NCBI RefSeq assembly: GCF_001905465.1
Contig: NZ_LISX01000007.1
Coordinates: forward strand, 320,891-384,890
From: Kitasatospora sp. CB01950
GTDB taxonomy: Bacteria > Actinomycetota > Actinomycetes > Streptomycetales > Streptomycetaceae
DNA length: 64,000 bases
Direction: 5' to 3'
This document shows positions 1 to 8,907 of the stretch, piece after piece; position 1 is the stretch's first letter; each line of letters starts with the position of its first letter. The translations under genes and the position numbers were made by a program. The notes beneath the pieces were generated by a model. The model had not been told where the DNA came from. It searched no databases and saw only the letters and a list, made by a program, of their open reading frames with translations.

Positions 1-898
1 CCTGGGAGATCTGGTGCGTACGGGCGAACTGCTGCCACGGGTCCTCCTGGGTCGCCTTCAGCGACAGGGAGACACGCTCGCGGTCCATGTCGACGTCGAG
101 AACCTCGACGGTGACCTCCTGGCCGACCTCGACAACCTCGTTCGGGTGGTCGATGTGCTTCCAGGACAGCTCGGAGACGTGCACCAGACCGTCGACGCCG
201 CCGAGGTCCACGAACGCACCGAAGTTGACGATCGAGGAGACGACGCCGGAGCGGACCTGGCCCTTCTGCAGGGTGGTGAGGAAGGTCTGGCGGACCTCGC
301 TCTGGGTCTGCTCGAGCCAGGCACGGCGGGACAGGACCACGTTGTTGCGGTTCTTGTCCAGCTCGATGATCTTCGCCTCGAGCTCCTTGCCCACGTAGGG
401 CTGGAGGTCGCGGACACGACGCATCTCGACCAGCGAGGCCGGGAGGAAGCCGCGGAGGCCGATGTCGAGGATGAGACCACCCTTGACGACCTCGATGACG
501 GTACCGGTGACGATGCCGTCCTCTTCCTTGATCTTCTCGATCGTGCCCCAGGCGCGCTCGTACTGCGCGCGCTTCTTGGACAGGATCAGGCGACCCTCCT
601 TGTCCTCCTTCTGGAGAACCAGGGCCTCGATGTTGTCGCCGACCGCGACAACCTCGTGGGGGTCGACGTCGTGCTTGATCGAGAGCTCGCGGGACGGGAT
701 GACACCCTCGGTCTTGTAACCGATGTCGAGGAGCACCTCGTCACGGTCGACCTTCACGATGACGCCCTCAACGATGTCGCCGTCGTTGAAGTACTTGATG
801 GTCTCGTCGATGGCGGCGAGGAAGGCCTCGGCGTCGCCGATGTCGTTGACCGCAACCTGCGGGGTGGTGCTGACAGAGGTGTCGGTGGGGCTCGTCAT
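1..898 (-). CDS. rpsA: 30S ribosomal protein S1, 5' part (runs off the left edge)
   Basis: Ribosomal protein S1 binds mRNA and helps the 30S subunit load it. The visible 299 codons start at the ATG whose first base is 898 (MTSPTDTSVSTTP) and continue without a stop to base 1. Four S1-type OB-fold repeats can be followed, with typical motifs such as GDIVEGVIVKVDRDEVLLDI, GGLILDIGLRGFLPAS and VNFGAFVDLGGVDGLVHVSE, then DRERVSLSLKATQEDPW. The C-terminal part lies outside the window. There is no strong Shine-Dalgarno sequence close to the start (a GGAG lies about 12 nt upstream after a pyrimidine-rich run), which is also true of rpsA in other bacteria and fits autogenous control by S1 itself. A consensus promoter sits about 210 bases upstream. 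Confidence 0.97.
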   Translation of the reverse strand, partial: MTSPTDTSVSTTPQVAVNDIGDAEAFLAAIDETIKYFNDGDIVEGVIVKVDRDEVLLDIGYKTEGVIPSRELSIKHDVDPHEVVAVGDNIEALVLQKEDKEGRLILSKKRAQYERAWGTIEKIKEEDGIVTGTVIEVVKGGLILDIGLRGFLPASLVEMRRVRDLQPYVGKELEAKIIELDKNRNNVVLSRRAWLEQTQSEVRQTFLTTLQKGQVRSGVVSSIVNFGAFVDLGGVDGLVHVSELSWKHIDHPNEVVEVGQEVTVEVLDVDMDRERVSLSLKATQEDPWQQFARTHQISQ

Positions 899-1322
899 TA
901 GGAAAAGGGCTCCGGTACGGACATGAAGTCGTAGTAATGCCACGCGGAGGGCCCTGATCGCTCCCACCGAAAGCCGTACAGGCCAGAAAGCGGCCACCGA
1001 AACGATTCCGTCAACGGGAATCCCGGTGTCCGTCTGACGACCGTGGGGTCTTCGACAGATGCGAGCGCGACCTGCTCCGTCCGAGGCGCGCAGGCCCGCA
1101 GCGCAACTTGTAGCATACGGGGACACCCGGACACGGTCAATGCCGAAGTCGGCGAGACCGGTAGAGGCCGGGACGGATCAGGCCATATTCTCCGAAGGCG
1201 CACCTCGCGGCGGCTCGAACACCGGCCCTACTCCCCGGATGCCACGGCCCGACCCGATCCCGCCAGGGACCGGCTCCGCGGCAGCGGCGCTTCCGCATCC
1301 CATACCTTACGTGACGGATTCC
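899..1322. other. Intergenic region between rpsA and the methyltransferase gene
   Basis: This 424-base divergent spacer holds the rpsA promoter and leader. I see no convincing ORF. On the right side a TACCTT (1303-1308) lies just upstream of the methyltransferase start and could be a -10 element for a leaderless or near-leaderless transcript, but no -35 goes with it. Confidence 0.5.
1112..1140 (-). promoter_or_regulatory. Consensus housekeeping-sigma promoter of rpsA
   Basis: Read on the minus strand: TTGACC (1140-1135), a 17-base spacer (1134-1118) and TATGCT (1117-1112). This is close to the consensus for the principal sigma factor (HrdB in Streptomyces). Transcription should start near 1105, giving rpsA a leader of roughly 205 nt, long enough for translational autoregulation. 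It is the best-matching promoter I found in the window. Confidence 0.75.
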
Positions 1323-2234
1323 ATGACCCACTCCACCACCCCCGGTCCCATCGAGCCCCGCGACTACGACCCCGCCGAGTACGACGTTCCGAGCGCCTAC
1401 CAGGGCGACGCCGAGCAGGACGAGGACGGCGACGAGGCGCTCCGGAGGGAGGCCGGGGAGGTGGAGTCGAGCCGGGCGAGCCGGCACTGGTGGGACCGGA
1501 ACGCGGACGAGTACCAGGACGAGCACGGGGAGTTCCTGGGCGACGACCGGTTCACCTGGTGCCCGGAGGGCGTGGACGAGGCCGAGGTGCGGCTGCTCGG
1601 CGAGCCGGCGGCGCTGAAGGGCGCGGACGTGCTGGAGATCGGCTCGGGCGCGGCGCAGTGCTCGCGCTGGCTGGCCGCGCAGGGCGCCCGGCCGGTGGCG
1701 CTGGACATCTCGTACCGGCAGTTGCAGCACTCGCGGCGGCTCGACCTGGGCCGCGGCCTGGAGCCGGTCGCGGTGGTGCAGGCGGACGGCGCGGTGCTGC
1801 CGTTCGCGGACGGCTCGTTCGACCACGCGTGCTCGGCGTACGGCGCGGTGCCGTTCAGCGCGGACACGGCGCGGCTGATGCGCGAGGTGCACCGGGTGCT
1901 GCGGCCGGGCGGGCGGTGGGTGTTCTCGGTGACGCACCCGATCCGCTGGGCGTTCCCGGACGAGCCGGGCGAGGAGGGCCTGACCGCGTCGTCCTCGTAC
2001 TTCGACCGGACGCCGTACGTGGAGCAGGACGAGCAGGGCGTGGCGACGTACGTCGAGCACCACCGGACGGTGGGCGACCGGGTGCGGGAGCTGGTCGGGG
2101 CCGGGTTCACGCTGGTCGACCTGATCGAGCCGGAGTGGCCGGAGGAGCTGGAGCAGGAGTGGGGCGGCTGGAGCCCGCTGCGCGGCCGGCACATCCCCGG
2201 GACGGCGATCTTCGTCGCCCGCCGGAACGGCTGA
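1323..2234 (+). CDS. Class I SAM-dependent methyltransferase
   Basis: Predicted cytosolic methyltransferase of the Methyltransf_11 type, 303 aa; substrate unknown. The SAM-binding motif I is VLEIGSGAAQCSRWLA, the following acidic loop is ALDISYRQL, and the post-motif region reads ADGAVLPFADGSFDHACSA, then VLRPGGRWVFSVTHP. The N-terminal 45 residues are acidic and low in complexity (repeated Asp/Glu), outside the fold. I start at ATG 1323; an in-frame GTG at 1311 would add four residues (VTDS). Neither has a clear ribosome-binding site. Its stop is two bases before the GTG of hrpB, so the two are probably co-transcribed. The family is clear; the reaction is not. Confidence 0.85.
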   Translation: MTHSTTPGPIEPRDYDPAEYDVPSAYQGDAEQDEDGDEALRREAGEVESSRASRHWWDRNADEYQDEHGEFLGDDRFTWCPEGVDEAEVRLLGEPAALKGADVLEIGSGAAQCSRWLAAQGARPVALDISYRQLQHSRRLDLGRGLEPVAVVQADGAVLPFADGSFDHACSAYGAVPFSADTARLMREVHRVLRPGGRWVFSVTHPIRWAFPDEPGEEGLTASSSYFDRTPYVEQDEQGVATYVEHHRTVGDRVRELVGAGFTLVDLIEPEWPEELEQEWGGWSPLRGRHIPGTAIFVARRNG

Positions 2235-2236
2235 CG

Positions 2237-4738
2237 GTGCGCGCCGGGGGGCTCGAACTGCCCGTCCGCACCGCGCTGTTGCCGCTCGCGGCGGCGCTGG
2301 AGGAGCACGGCGCGGCGGTGCTGTCCGCGCCGCCCGGCACCGGAAAGACGACGCTGGTGCCGCTGGCGCTGGCGGGCCTGCTGGACGCTTTCCCGGGCCC
2401 GCCGCGCCGGGTGCTGGTCGCCGAGCCGCGCCGGCTGGCGGTGCGGGCGGCGGCCCGGCGGATGGCCTGGCTGCTGGGCGAGCATGTCGGCGGCCGGGTC
2501 GGGTTCACGGTGCGCGGCGAGCGCCGGGTCGGCCCGGAGACCCGGGTCGAGGTGGTCACCACCGGCGTCCTGCTGCAGCGTCTGCAGCGCGATCCCGAAC
2601 TGCCGGGCGTGGACACGGTGGTGCTCGACGAGTGCCACGAGCGGCACCTGGACGCGGACACCGCGCTGGCGTTCCTGCTGGACGTCCGGGCGGCGCTCCG
2701 CCCGGAGCTGCGGCTGCTGCTGGCCTCGGCGACCGCCGACACCGGCGCCTGGGCCGAACTGCTGGACGGCGCACCGGTGGTGGCCGCCGAGGGCGTCTCG
2801 CACCCGGTGGCGACGGTGTGGGCGCCGCCGCCGGCCGCGGTCCGTCCGCCGCAGGGGACGCGGGTCGATCCGGCGCTGCTGGAGCACGTCGCGGCGACGG
2901 TCCGCCGGGCGCTCGCCGAGCGCACCGGGGACGTGCTGTGCTTCCTCCCGGGCGTGGGTGAGATCGCCCGGGTGGCCGGGCAGTTGGCCGGCGTCGAGGT
3001 GCTGCAGCTGCACGGGCAGGCGCCGCAGTCCGTGCAGGACGCGGCGCTCGCGCCGGGCGCCGCGCGGCGGGTGGTGCTGGCCACCTCGGTCGCCGAGTCC
3101 TCGCTGACGGTACCGGGCGTGCGGGTGGTGGTGGACTCCGGGCTGACCCGGGAGCCGCGCACCGACCACGCCCGCGGCCTGTCCGGGCTGGTCACCGTCC
3201 GCACCTCGCTGGCCGCCGCCCGGCAGCGGGCCGGCCGGGCCGGCCGCGAGGCCCCGGGCACGGTGTACCGCTGCTGGGCGGAGGTGGAGGATGCCCGCGC
3301 GGCCCGCTTCCCCACGCCCGAGATCGCGCTCGCCGACCTGACCGCGTTCGCCCTGCAGGCCGCCTGCTGGGGCGACCCGGACGCCGCCGGCCTCACCCTC
3401 CCCGACCCGCCGCCCGCCGGGGCGATGGCCGCCGCCCGCGACACGCTGCGCGCACTGGACGCGGTGGACGCCGACGGCCGCCCCACCGACCGCGGCCGGA
3501 CGATCGCCCGCACCGGCCTGCACCCCCGCCTCGCCCGCGCGCTGCTGGACGGCGCCGCGGCCGTCGGCCGTCGGCGTGCCGCCGAGCTGGTCGCGCTGCT
3601 CTCCGAGGAGCCGCCGCGCGCCCTCGGCGACGACCTCGCGCAGATCTGGCGCACCGTCAGGCAGGGCGACGACCCGTACGCGCGCCGGTGGAAGGAGGAG
3701 ACCCGCCGGCTGGAGCGCGGCCTGGAACAGCACCGGGAGGGCGGCCTCTCCGACGCCGCCGCGGCCGGGCTGGTGGTCGGCCTGGCGTACCCGGAGCGGC
3801 TGGCCAGGGCCCGGGAGGGCGGCGACGGCGCGTACCTGATGGCCTCCGGGACGGCCGCCCAGGTGCAGGGCGGCTCGCGGCTGCCGGCCGGCGGGTGGCT
3901 GGCGATCGCGGTGGCCGACCGTCCGGCCGGTTCGCCGTCGGCGCGGGTGCTGCGGGCGGTGGCGATCGACGAGGCGACGGCCCGCCGGGCGGGCGCGCCG
4001 CTGCTGGACGGGCGGGAGGAGGTCGGCTGGTCGGCCCGGCAGCGGGAGGTGACGGCCCGTCGGGTGGAGACCCTCGGCGCGGTCGAGCTCGCCGCGGTGC
4101 CGCTGGCCTCGCCCGATCCGGCGCTGGTCCGCGAGGCGCTGCTGACCGGTCTCGAACGGGAGGGCGTGTCCGCGCTGTTGAGCTGGCCGCCCGCTGCGGC
4201 GGGGCTGCGCGAGCGGCTCGCCTTCCTGCACCGCACCCTGCGCGGGGTGTGGCCGGACGTGGGCGACGCCGCGCTGCTGACCGCCGCCGAGCAGTGGCTG
4301 GAGCCGGAACTCTCCCGGGCCCGCCGCCGCGCCGACCTGGAGCGGATCGACACCGCCGCCGCGCTGCAACGCCTGCTGCCGTGGGCGAGCGGCCAGGCGG
4401 GCCGGCTGGAAGAGCTCGCCCCGGAGCGGATCACCGTGCCCACCGGCAGCCGGATCCGGGTCGACTACACGGGCGACCGGCCCGTCCTCGCCGTCAAGCT
4501 CCAGGAGCTGTTCGGCTGGGACGCCGCCCCGGCCCTCGCCGACGGCCGCGCCCCGCTCACCGTCCACCTGCTCTCCCCCGCCGGCCGCCCGGCCGCCGTC
4601 ACCGGCGACCTGGCCGCGTTCTGGCGCGAGGGCTACCGCGCCGTCCGCGCCGACCTGCGCGGCCGCTACCCCCGCCACCCCTGGCCGGAGGACCCGACGA
4701 CGGCCGAGCCCACCCGCCGGGCGAACCCGCGCAGGTGA
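2237..4738 (+). CDS. hrpB: ATP-dependent RNA helicase HrpB
   Basis: DEAH-box superfamily 2 helicase, 833 aa, close to the usual HrpB length of about 820. Motifs in order: Walker A APPGTGKTT (residues 31-39), the Walker B/DEAH equivalent VVLDECHERHLDAD, motif III LLASATAD, and motif VI QRAGRAGR, followed by the winged-helix/ratchet region and the C-terminal HrpB domain (WLEPELSRARRRADLERID onward). The start is GTG 2237, two bases after the methyltransferase stop, which suggests translational coupling. The reading frame stays open far upstream to 1043, but that part overlaps the methyltransferase in another frame and is not HrpB-like. HrpB's cellular role is poorly defined. It converges on the acetyltransferase gene with only 17 bases between stops. 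Confidence 0.93.
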   Translation: MRAGGLELPVRTALLPLAAALEEHGAAVLSAPPGTGKTTLVPLALAGLLDAFPGPPRRVLVAEPRRLAVRAAARRMAWLLGEHVGGRVGFTVRGERRVGPETRVEVVTTGVLLQRLQRDPELPGVDTVVLDECHERHLDADTALAFLLDVRAALRPELRLLLASATADTGAWAELLDGAPVVAAEGVSHPVATVWAPPPAAVRPPQGTRVDPALLEHVAATVRRALAERTGDVLCFLPGVGEIARVAGQLAGVEVLQLHGQAPQSVQDAALAPGAARRVVLATSVAESSLTVPGVRVVVDSGLTREPRTDHARGLSGLVTVRTSLAAARQRAGRAGREAPGTVYRCWAEVEDARAARFPTPEIALADLTAFALQAACWGDPDAAGLTLPDPPPAGAMAAARDTLRALDAVDADGRPTDRGRTIARTGLHPRLARALLDGAAAVGRRRAAELVALLSEEPPRALGDDLAQIWRTVRQGDDPYARRWKEETRRLERGLEQHREGGLSDAAAAGLVVGLAYPERLARAREGGDGAYLMASGTAAQVQGGSRLPAGGWLAIAVADRPAGSPSARVLRAVAIDEATARRAGAPLLDGREEVGWSARQREVTARRVETLGAVELAAVPLASPDPALVREALLTGLEREGVSALLSWPPAAAGLRERLAFLHRTLRGVWPDVGDAALLTAAEQWLEPELSRARRRADLERIDTAAALQRLLPWASGQAGRLEELAPERITVPTGSRIRVDYTGDRPVLAVKLQELFGWDAAPALADGRAPLTVHLLSPAGRPAAVTGDLAAFWREGYRAVRADLRGRYPRHPWPEDPTTAEPTRRANPRR

Positions 4739-4755
4739 CCGGGGCCGGACAGGCC

Positions 4756-5349
4756 CTACCGCCAGTCCTCCGCGAGGGCGGCCATGTCGATGTCGTCGAT
4801 CCATTCGTCGCCGTACCGCAGCACCTGTCGGCGGACGCCCTCGACCTTGAACCCGGCCTTCTCGTAGGCCCGTTGGCCGCGCCCGTTGAAGGCGTAGACG
4901 CCCAGCGAGACCCGGTTCAGGCCGATGGCGCGGATGGCGTGGTCGGTGGCCATCCGGACGGCCTCGGTGCCGAAGCCGCGGTCGCGGCCGTCGGGGCCGA
5001 TGCAGATGCGCAGGTTGCAGGAGCGGTTGGCCTCGTCCCACTCGTTGAGGACGATCTCGCCGACGCCGCGGCCGGTCGACCTGTCGACGATGATCAGGTC
5101 GAGTCGGTCGGTCTGCTCGTTGCGCGTGGAGTACCACTCGACGATGCGCTTCTCCATCGCCTCGTCCCACTCGGGCGCGACGGGCATGTACACGGGCGAG
5201 GTGTAGCGCAGTACGTCCGGGTCGTCGAGCATGACGCGCAGCCAGGGAAGGTCCTCCTCGGCGTTGACCGGCCGGAGGACGATCCGCTCCCCCTCCAGTG
5301 TCGGCTTGTCGGCGAACGTGGCGGTGGGAGTGGGAAGTTGATCAGTCAT
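4756..5349 (-). CDS. GNAT family N-acetyltransferase (RimJ/RimL-like)
   Basis: Predicted acetyl-CoA-dependent N-acetyltransferase, 197 aa, cytosolic. The N-terminus has the RimJ-like pattern GERIVLRPVNAEEDLPWLRVMLDDPDVLRY, then IIVDRSTGRGVGEIVLNEWD, and the acetyl-CoA loop reads IGPDGRDRGFGTEAVRMATDHA, followed by NRVSLGVYAFNGRGQRAYEKAGF. I chose ATG 5349 because GGAGA lies 8 bases upstream; an in-frame ATG at 5385 would add 12 residues without a ribosome-binding site. Substrate cannot be told: RimJ-like proteins acetylate protein N-termini, amines or antibiotics. It lies downstream of polA, separated by a likely terminator. Confidence 0.85.
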   Translation of the reverse strand: MTDQLPTPTATFADKPTLEGERIVLRPVNAEEDLPWLRVMLDDPDVLRYTSPVYMPVAPEWDEAMEKRIVEWYSTRNEQTDRLDLIIVDRSTGRGVGEIVLNEWDEANRSCNLRICIGPDGRDRGFGTEAVRMATDHAIRAIGLNRVSLGVYAFNGRGQRAYEKAGFKVEGVRRQVLRYGDEWIDDIDMAALAEDWR

Positions 5350-5375
5350 TCGGCCAGTCTCCGAGCCCCGGGCGG

Positions 5376-5409
5376 GGCCCTGCAAACGATTTAGCCGTCT
5401 GCAGGGGCC
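5376..5409 (-). terminator. Hairpin downstream of polA
   Basis: CCCTGCA (5378-5384) pairs with TGCAGGG (5400-5406), extended by GG/CC across a one-base bulge, with a 15-base loop. It lies 22 bases beyond the polA stop and just upstream of the acetyltransferase ribosome-binding site. No U-tract follows, as is usual in Streptomyces. Confidence 0.5.
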
Positions 5410-5430
5410 GCCGCCCGGGCCGGTGAGGGC

Positions 5431-8163
5431 TCAGTGCGCGGCAGCCTCCCAGTTGGCGCCGACGCCGACGGAGACGTCGAGCGGGGCGCGCAGCGGGTAG
5501 GCGGCGGCCATCTGTGCGCGGACCAGGGTTTCGACCTGCTCGCGTTCGCCGGGGGCGAGTTCGAGGACGATTTCGTCGTGCACCTGGAGGAGCATCCGGG
5601 AGGTGAGGCCGGCGGCGCGCAGGGCCTCGTCGACCCGGAGCATGGCGATCTTGACGATGTCGGCGGCGGAGCCCTGGATGGGGGCGTTGAGGGCCATCCG
5701 TTCGGCCATCTCGCGGCGCTGGCGGTTGTCGCTGGTGAGGTCGGGCAGGTAGCGGCGGCGGCCGAGCAGGGTCTCGGTGTAGCCGACCGCGCGGGCCTCC
5801 TCGACCACGTTGTGCAGGTAGTCGCGGACGCCGCCGAAGCGCTCGAAGTAGGTGTCCATCAGGCCCTGGGCCTCGGCGGGCTTGATGCCGAGCTGCTGGG
5901 AGAGGCCGTACGCGGACAGGCCGTAGGCGAGGCCGTACGACATGGCCTTGATCTTGCGGCGCATCTCGGCGTCGACCGCGTCGGGGGCGACCGAGAAGAC
6001 CTGGGAGGCGACGGTGGTGTGCAGGTCCTCGCCGGAGGCGAAGGCCTCGAGCAGGGCTTCGTCCTCGGAGAGGTGCGCCATGATGCGCAGTTCGATCTGC
6101 GAGTAGTCGGCGGTGAGCAGCGACTCGTAGCCCTCGCCGACCACGAAGGCGCGGCGGATGGCGCGGCCCTCCTCGGTGCGGACCGGGATGTTCTGCAGGT
6201 TCGGGTCCTGGGAGGAGAGCCGGCCGGTGGCGGCCACCATCTGGTTGAAGGTGGTGTGGATGCGGCCCTGCGGGGAGACGGTCTTGAGCAGGCCCTCGAC
6301 GGTGGTGCGCAGCTTGGCCTGGTCGCGGTGGCGGAGCAGGATGACCGGCAGTTCGTTGTCGGTCCGGGTGGCGAGCCAGGTGAGGGCGTCGGCGTCGGTG
6401 GTGTACCCGGTCTTGATCTTCTTGGTCTTGGGCAGGCCGAGGTCGCCGAACAGGATCTCCTGGAGCTGCTTGGGCGAGCCGAGGTTGAACTCGCGGCCGG
6501 CGGCGGCGTGCGCCTCTTCGACACAGCGCTGGATCTCGGCGGCGAACTGCGCCTCCAGGCCCTGCAGCCAGGCGCGGTCGGCGGCGATGCCGTAGCGCTC
6601 CATCCGGGCGAGCAGTTCGGCGATGGGCAGTTCCATGTCGTGGAACAGCTTGGCGGCGCCGACCTCGTCGAGCCGGGTGTCGAAGAGTTCGGCGAGGTCG
6701 TGGACGGCGCGGGCCTCGGTCATCAGGGCCTGGGCGCCGGCCGTCGGGTCGGGCTCGTCGGAGTCGAAGCTGAGTTGGCCGGTCTCGGCCTGCGCGGCGG
6801 CGGGGGCGAGCGAGCGGGCCAGGTACTCCTCGGCGAGGACGTCGAGGGTGAAGGTGCGGCGGCCGGGCTTCTCCAGGTAGGCGGCGAGCGCGGTGTCGGC
6901 GCTGACGCCGGCGAACTGCCAGCCCTGTTCGGCGAAGGCGCGCATGACCTGCTTGGCGATGTGCAGGGCCTTGGGGCGGTCGGCGTCGGCGAGCCAGGCG
7001 GTGAACGCCCGGTCGTCGTCCTCCTCCAGTGCGGCGGGGTCGAACCAGGCGGCGGCGGTGCCGGTGGCGAGCGCGACCTGCTTGACCCGGCCGCTGCCGA
7101 GGGCCCACTCGTAGTCGGCGGCGAGCGCGGTGCGTCCGCCCTTGCCGGTGTGCTCCTCCAGCCAGGCGGTGAGCGCGCCGGGGACGGTGAGCAGGTCGCC
7201 CTCGACGGCGGGGCCGGTGGGCATCTCGACGGCGGCGCTCTCGGCGTCGGCCGGGTCGATGCCGGCCACCCGGTCGCGGAAGTTGGGGTTGCGGAACTCC
7301 AACGCCTCCATCAGCCGGGCGATTTCCTCCCGGTCGAACGGCGTGCGCTCCAACTGCGGGACGGTGAGCGGGAGTTCGACGTCCCGCACGAGCTCGGTGA
7401 GGACCCGGTTGCGCTTGACGGAGTCGAGGTGCTCGCGCAGCTTCTCGCCGATCTTGCCCTTGACCTCGTCCGCGCGTTCGACCAACTCCTCGAAGGAGCC
7501 GAACTGGTTGACCCACTTCGCGGCGGTCTTCTCGCCGACGCCGGGGATGCCGGGCAGGTTGTCGGACGGGTCGCCGCGCAGCGCGGCGAGGTCGGGGTAC
7601 TGGTCCGGGCGCACGCCGTACTTCTCGGCGACCGCTTCGGGCGTGTAGCGCTTCATCTCCGAGACGCCCTTGGTCGGGTAGAGCACCGTGACGTGCTCGT
7701 TGACCAGTTGCAGCGAATCCCGGTCGCCGGTGACGATGAGGACCTCGAAGCCCTCGGCCGCGGCGGCGGTGGCCAGGGTGGCGATGATGTCGTCGGCCTC
7801 GAAGTTCTCGGCGGTGATCCGCGGGATCCGCATGGCATCGAGGAGTTCGCCGATCAGCGGGATCTGGCTGCGGAACTCGTCGGGCGTCTTGGCGCGGTTG
7901 GCCTTGTACTCGGGGAACTCGGCGGCGCGGAAGGTCTGTCGGGACAGGTCGAAGGCCACTGCGAGGTGGGTGGGCGCTTCGTCCCGGACGGTGTTGACCA
8001 GCATCGAGGTGAAGCCGTACACCGCGTTGGTGTGCTGGCCGGTGGTGGTGGAGAAGTTCTCCACCGGCAGGGCGAAGAAGGCCCGGTAGGCCATCGAATG
8101 CCCGTCCAGCAGCATCAGCCGGGGCCGGCCGGCCGCACTCTTGCTCGCACCCTGTGTCGCCAC
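5431..8163 (-). CDS. polA: DNA polymerase I
   Basis: DNA polymerase I, 910 aa, full length; fills gaps and removes RNA primers and damaged DNA. Residues 1 to about 300 are the 5' nuclease (LLDGHSMAYRAF at the start, ENFEADDIIATLA, GDRDSLQLV). The middle domain has the 3'-5' exonuclease fold, but the metal-binding DxE motif is not present (AADYEWAL instead), so proofreading is probably absent. The polymerase part has motif A DYSQIELRIMAHL, motif B (O helix) RRKIKAMSYGLAYG and motif C QVHDEIVLE. The O helix carries Tyr where E. coli has Phe. The start is ATG 8163 (MATQGASKS). The divergent neighbour is a thioesterase 154 bases away. Confidence 0.97.
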   Translation of the reverse strand: MATQGASKSAAGRPRLMLLDGHSMAYRAFFALPVENFSTTTGQHTNAVYGFTSMLVNTVRDEAPTHLAVAFDLSRQTFRAAEFPEYKANRAKTPDEFRSQIPLIGELLDAMRIPRITAENFEADDIIATLATAAAAEGFEVLIVTGDRDSLQLVNEHVTVLYPTKGVSEMKRYTPEAVAEKYGVRPDQYPDLAALRGDPSDNLPGIPGVGEKTAAKWVNQFGSFEELVERADEVKGKIGEKLREHLDSVKRNRVLTELVRDVELPLTVPQLERTPFDREEIARLMEALEFRNPNFRDRVAGIDPADAESAAVEMPTGPAVEGDLLTVPGALTAWLEEHTGKGGRTALAADYEWALGSGRVKQVALATGTAAAWFDPAALEEDDDRAFTAWLADADRPKALHIAKQVMRAFAEQGWQFAGVSADTALAAYLEKPGRRTFTLDVLAEEYLARSLAPAAAQAETGQLSFDSDEPDPTAGAQALMTEARAVHDLAELFDTRLDEVGAAKLFHDMELPIAELLARMERYGIAADRAWLQGLEAQFAAEIQRCVEEAHAAAGREFNLGSPKQLQEILFGDLGLPKTKKIKTGYTTDADALTWLATRTDNELPVILLRHRDQAKLRTTVEGLLKTVSPQGRIHTTFNQMVAATGRLSSQDPNLQNIPVRTEEGRAIRRAFVVGEGYESLLTADYSQIELRIMAHLSEDEALLEAFASGEDLHTTVASQVFSVAPDAVDAEMRRKIKAMSYGLAYGLSAYGLSQQLGIKPAEAQGLMDTYFERFGGVRDYLHNVVEEARAVGYTETLLGRRRYLPDLTSDNRQRREMAERMALNAPIQGSAADIVKIAMLRVDEALRAAGLTSRMLLQVHDEIVLELAPGEREQVETLVRAQMAAAYPLRAPLDVSVGVGANWEAAAH

Positions 8164-8317
8164 GTCACGTCCCGTTCCTGCCGGATTGCACTGCCGTCCC
8201 CGATCCTAGGGCCCGGGGCCGACATCCCCCGGCGCGGCGCGGAGCACCTGCCTACCGACGGGTAGACAGTCGTACGATCGACGCGCATCAACGGAGTGAA
8301 CCCCGAACAGGAGCACC

Positions 8318-8770
8318 ATGACCGACGCGGCGCCCGTACTGAACGTGCCCCAGGACGTGCTGGACCACTTCGCGAAGCTGGGGGTGAGCCCGGAGACCTT
8401 CTCGGGCGGGCACCTGGGCGAGAAGCTGGGCATCACCATCGTCGAGGCCTCCCCGGACCGGGTGGTGGGCACCATGCCGGTGGAGGGCAACCAGCAGCCG
8501 TACGGACTGCTGCACGGCGGGGCGTCGGCGGCGCTGGCGGAGACGCTGGGGTCGATCGGCGCGATGCTGCACGCGGGCCCGGGCCGGTACGCGGTGGGCG
8601 TGGACCTGAACGCCACCCACCACCGTTCGGCCACCTCCGGCCTGGTGACGGGCGTGGCGACGGCGGTGTTCAAGGGCCGCACCGCGGCGACCTACGAGAT
8701 CGCGGTGACGGACGACACCGGACGCCGGATCACCAGCTGCCGGCTGACCTGCATGCTGCGCGACCTGTAG
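8318..8770 (+). CDS. PaaI-family hotdog-fold thioesterase
   Basis: Predicted acyl-CoA thioesterase, 150 aa, single hotdog domain. The family core is visible: QPYGLLHGGASAALAETLGSIGA, with the HGG turn and the catalytic acidic residue after it, and the central strands AVGVDLNATHHRSATSGLVTGVATAVFKGRT. A good ribosome-binding site (AGGAG) precedes ATG 8318. Relatives hydrolyse aromatic or medium-chain acyl-CoA; nothing nearby identifies the substrate. It is transcribed away from polA and ends in a short hairpin (8773-8791). Confidence 0.9.
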   Translation: MTDAAPVLNVPQDVLDHFAKLGVSPETFSGGHLGEKLGITIVEASPDRVVGTMPVEGNQQPYGLLHGGASAALAETLGSIGAMLHAGPGRYAVGVDLNATHHRSATSGLVTGVATAVFKGRTAATYEIAVTDDTGRRITSCRLTCMLRDL

Positions 8771-8772
8771 AC

Positions 8773-8791
8773 CTCCGGACGGGCCCCGGAG
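8773..8791 (+). terminator. Short hairpin after the thioesterase gene
   Basis: CTCCGG (8773-8778) and CCGGAG (8786-8791) with a 7-base loop, three bases after the stop. The stem is short, so termination may be partial. Confidence 0.35.
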
Positions 8792-8907
8792 CGGGCCGTC
8801 GAACGGGTTCCCCCCGGAGGGGCCCGAATGTCTCAACTCCCCACGCGCCCCCTGGGTTTGGCCGCTCCCCGACAGGGGCACTCTCGGCTGGACGAGGGGG
8901 CGCCGCC

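Noticed and set aside
1397..5170. A 1257-codon leftward open frame and other long antisense frames over hrpB
   Set aside because: They are by-products of high GC content; the proteins are Arg/Pro/Gly-rich without domains, while the plus strand carries clear HrpB motifs.
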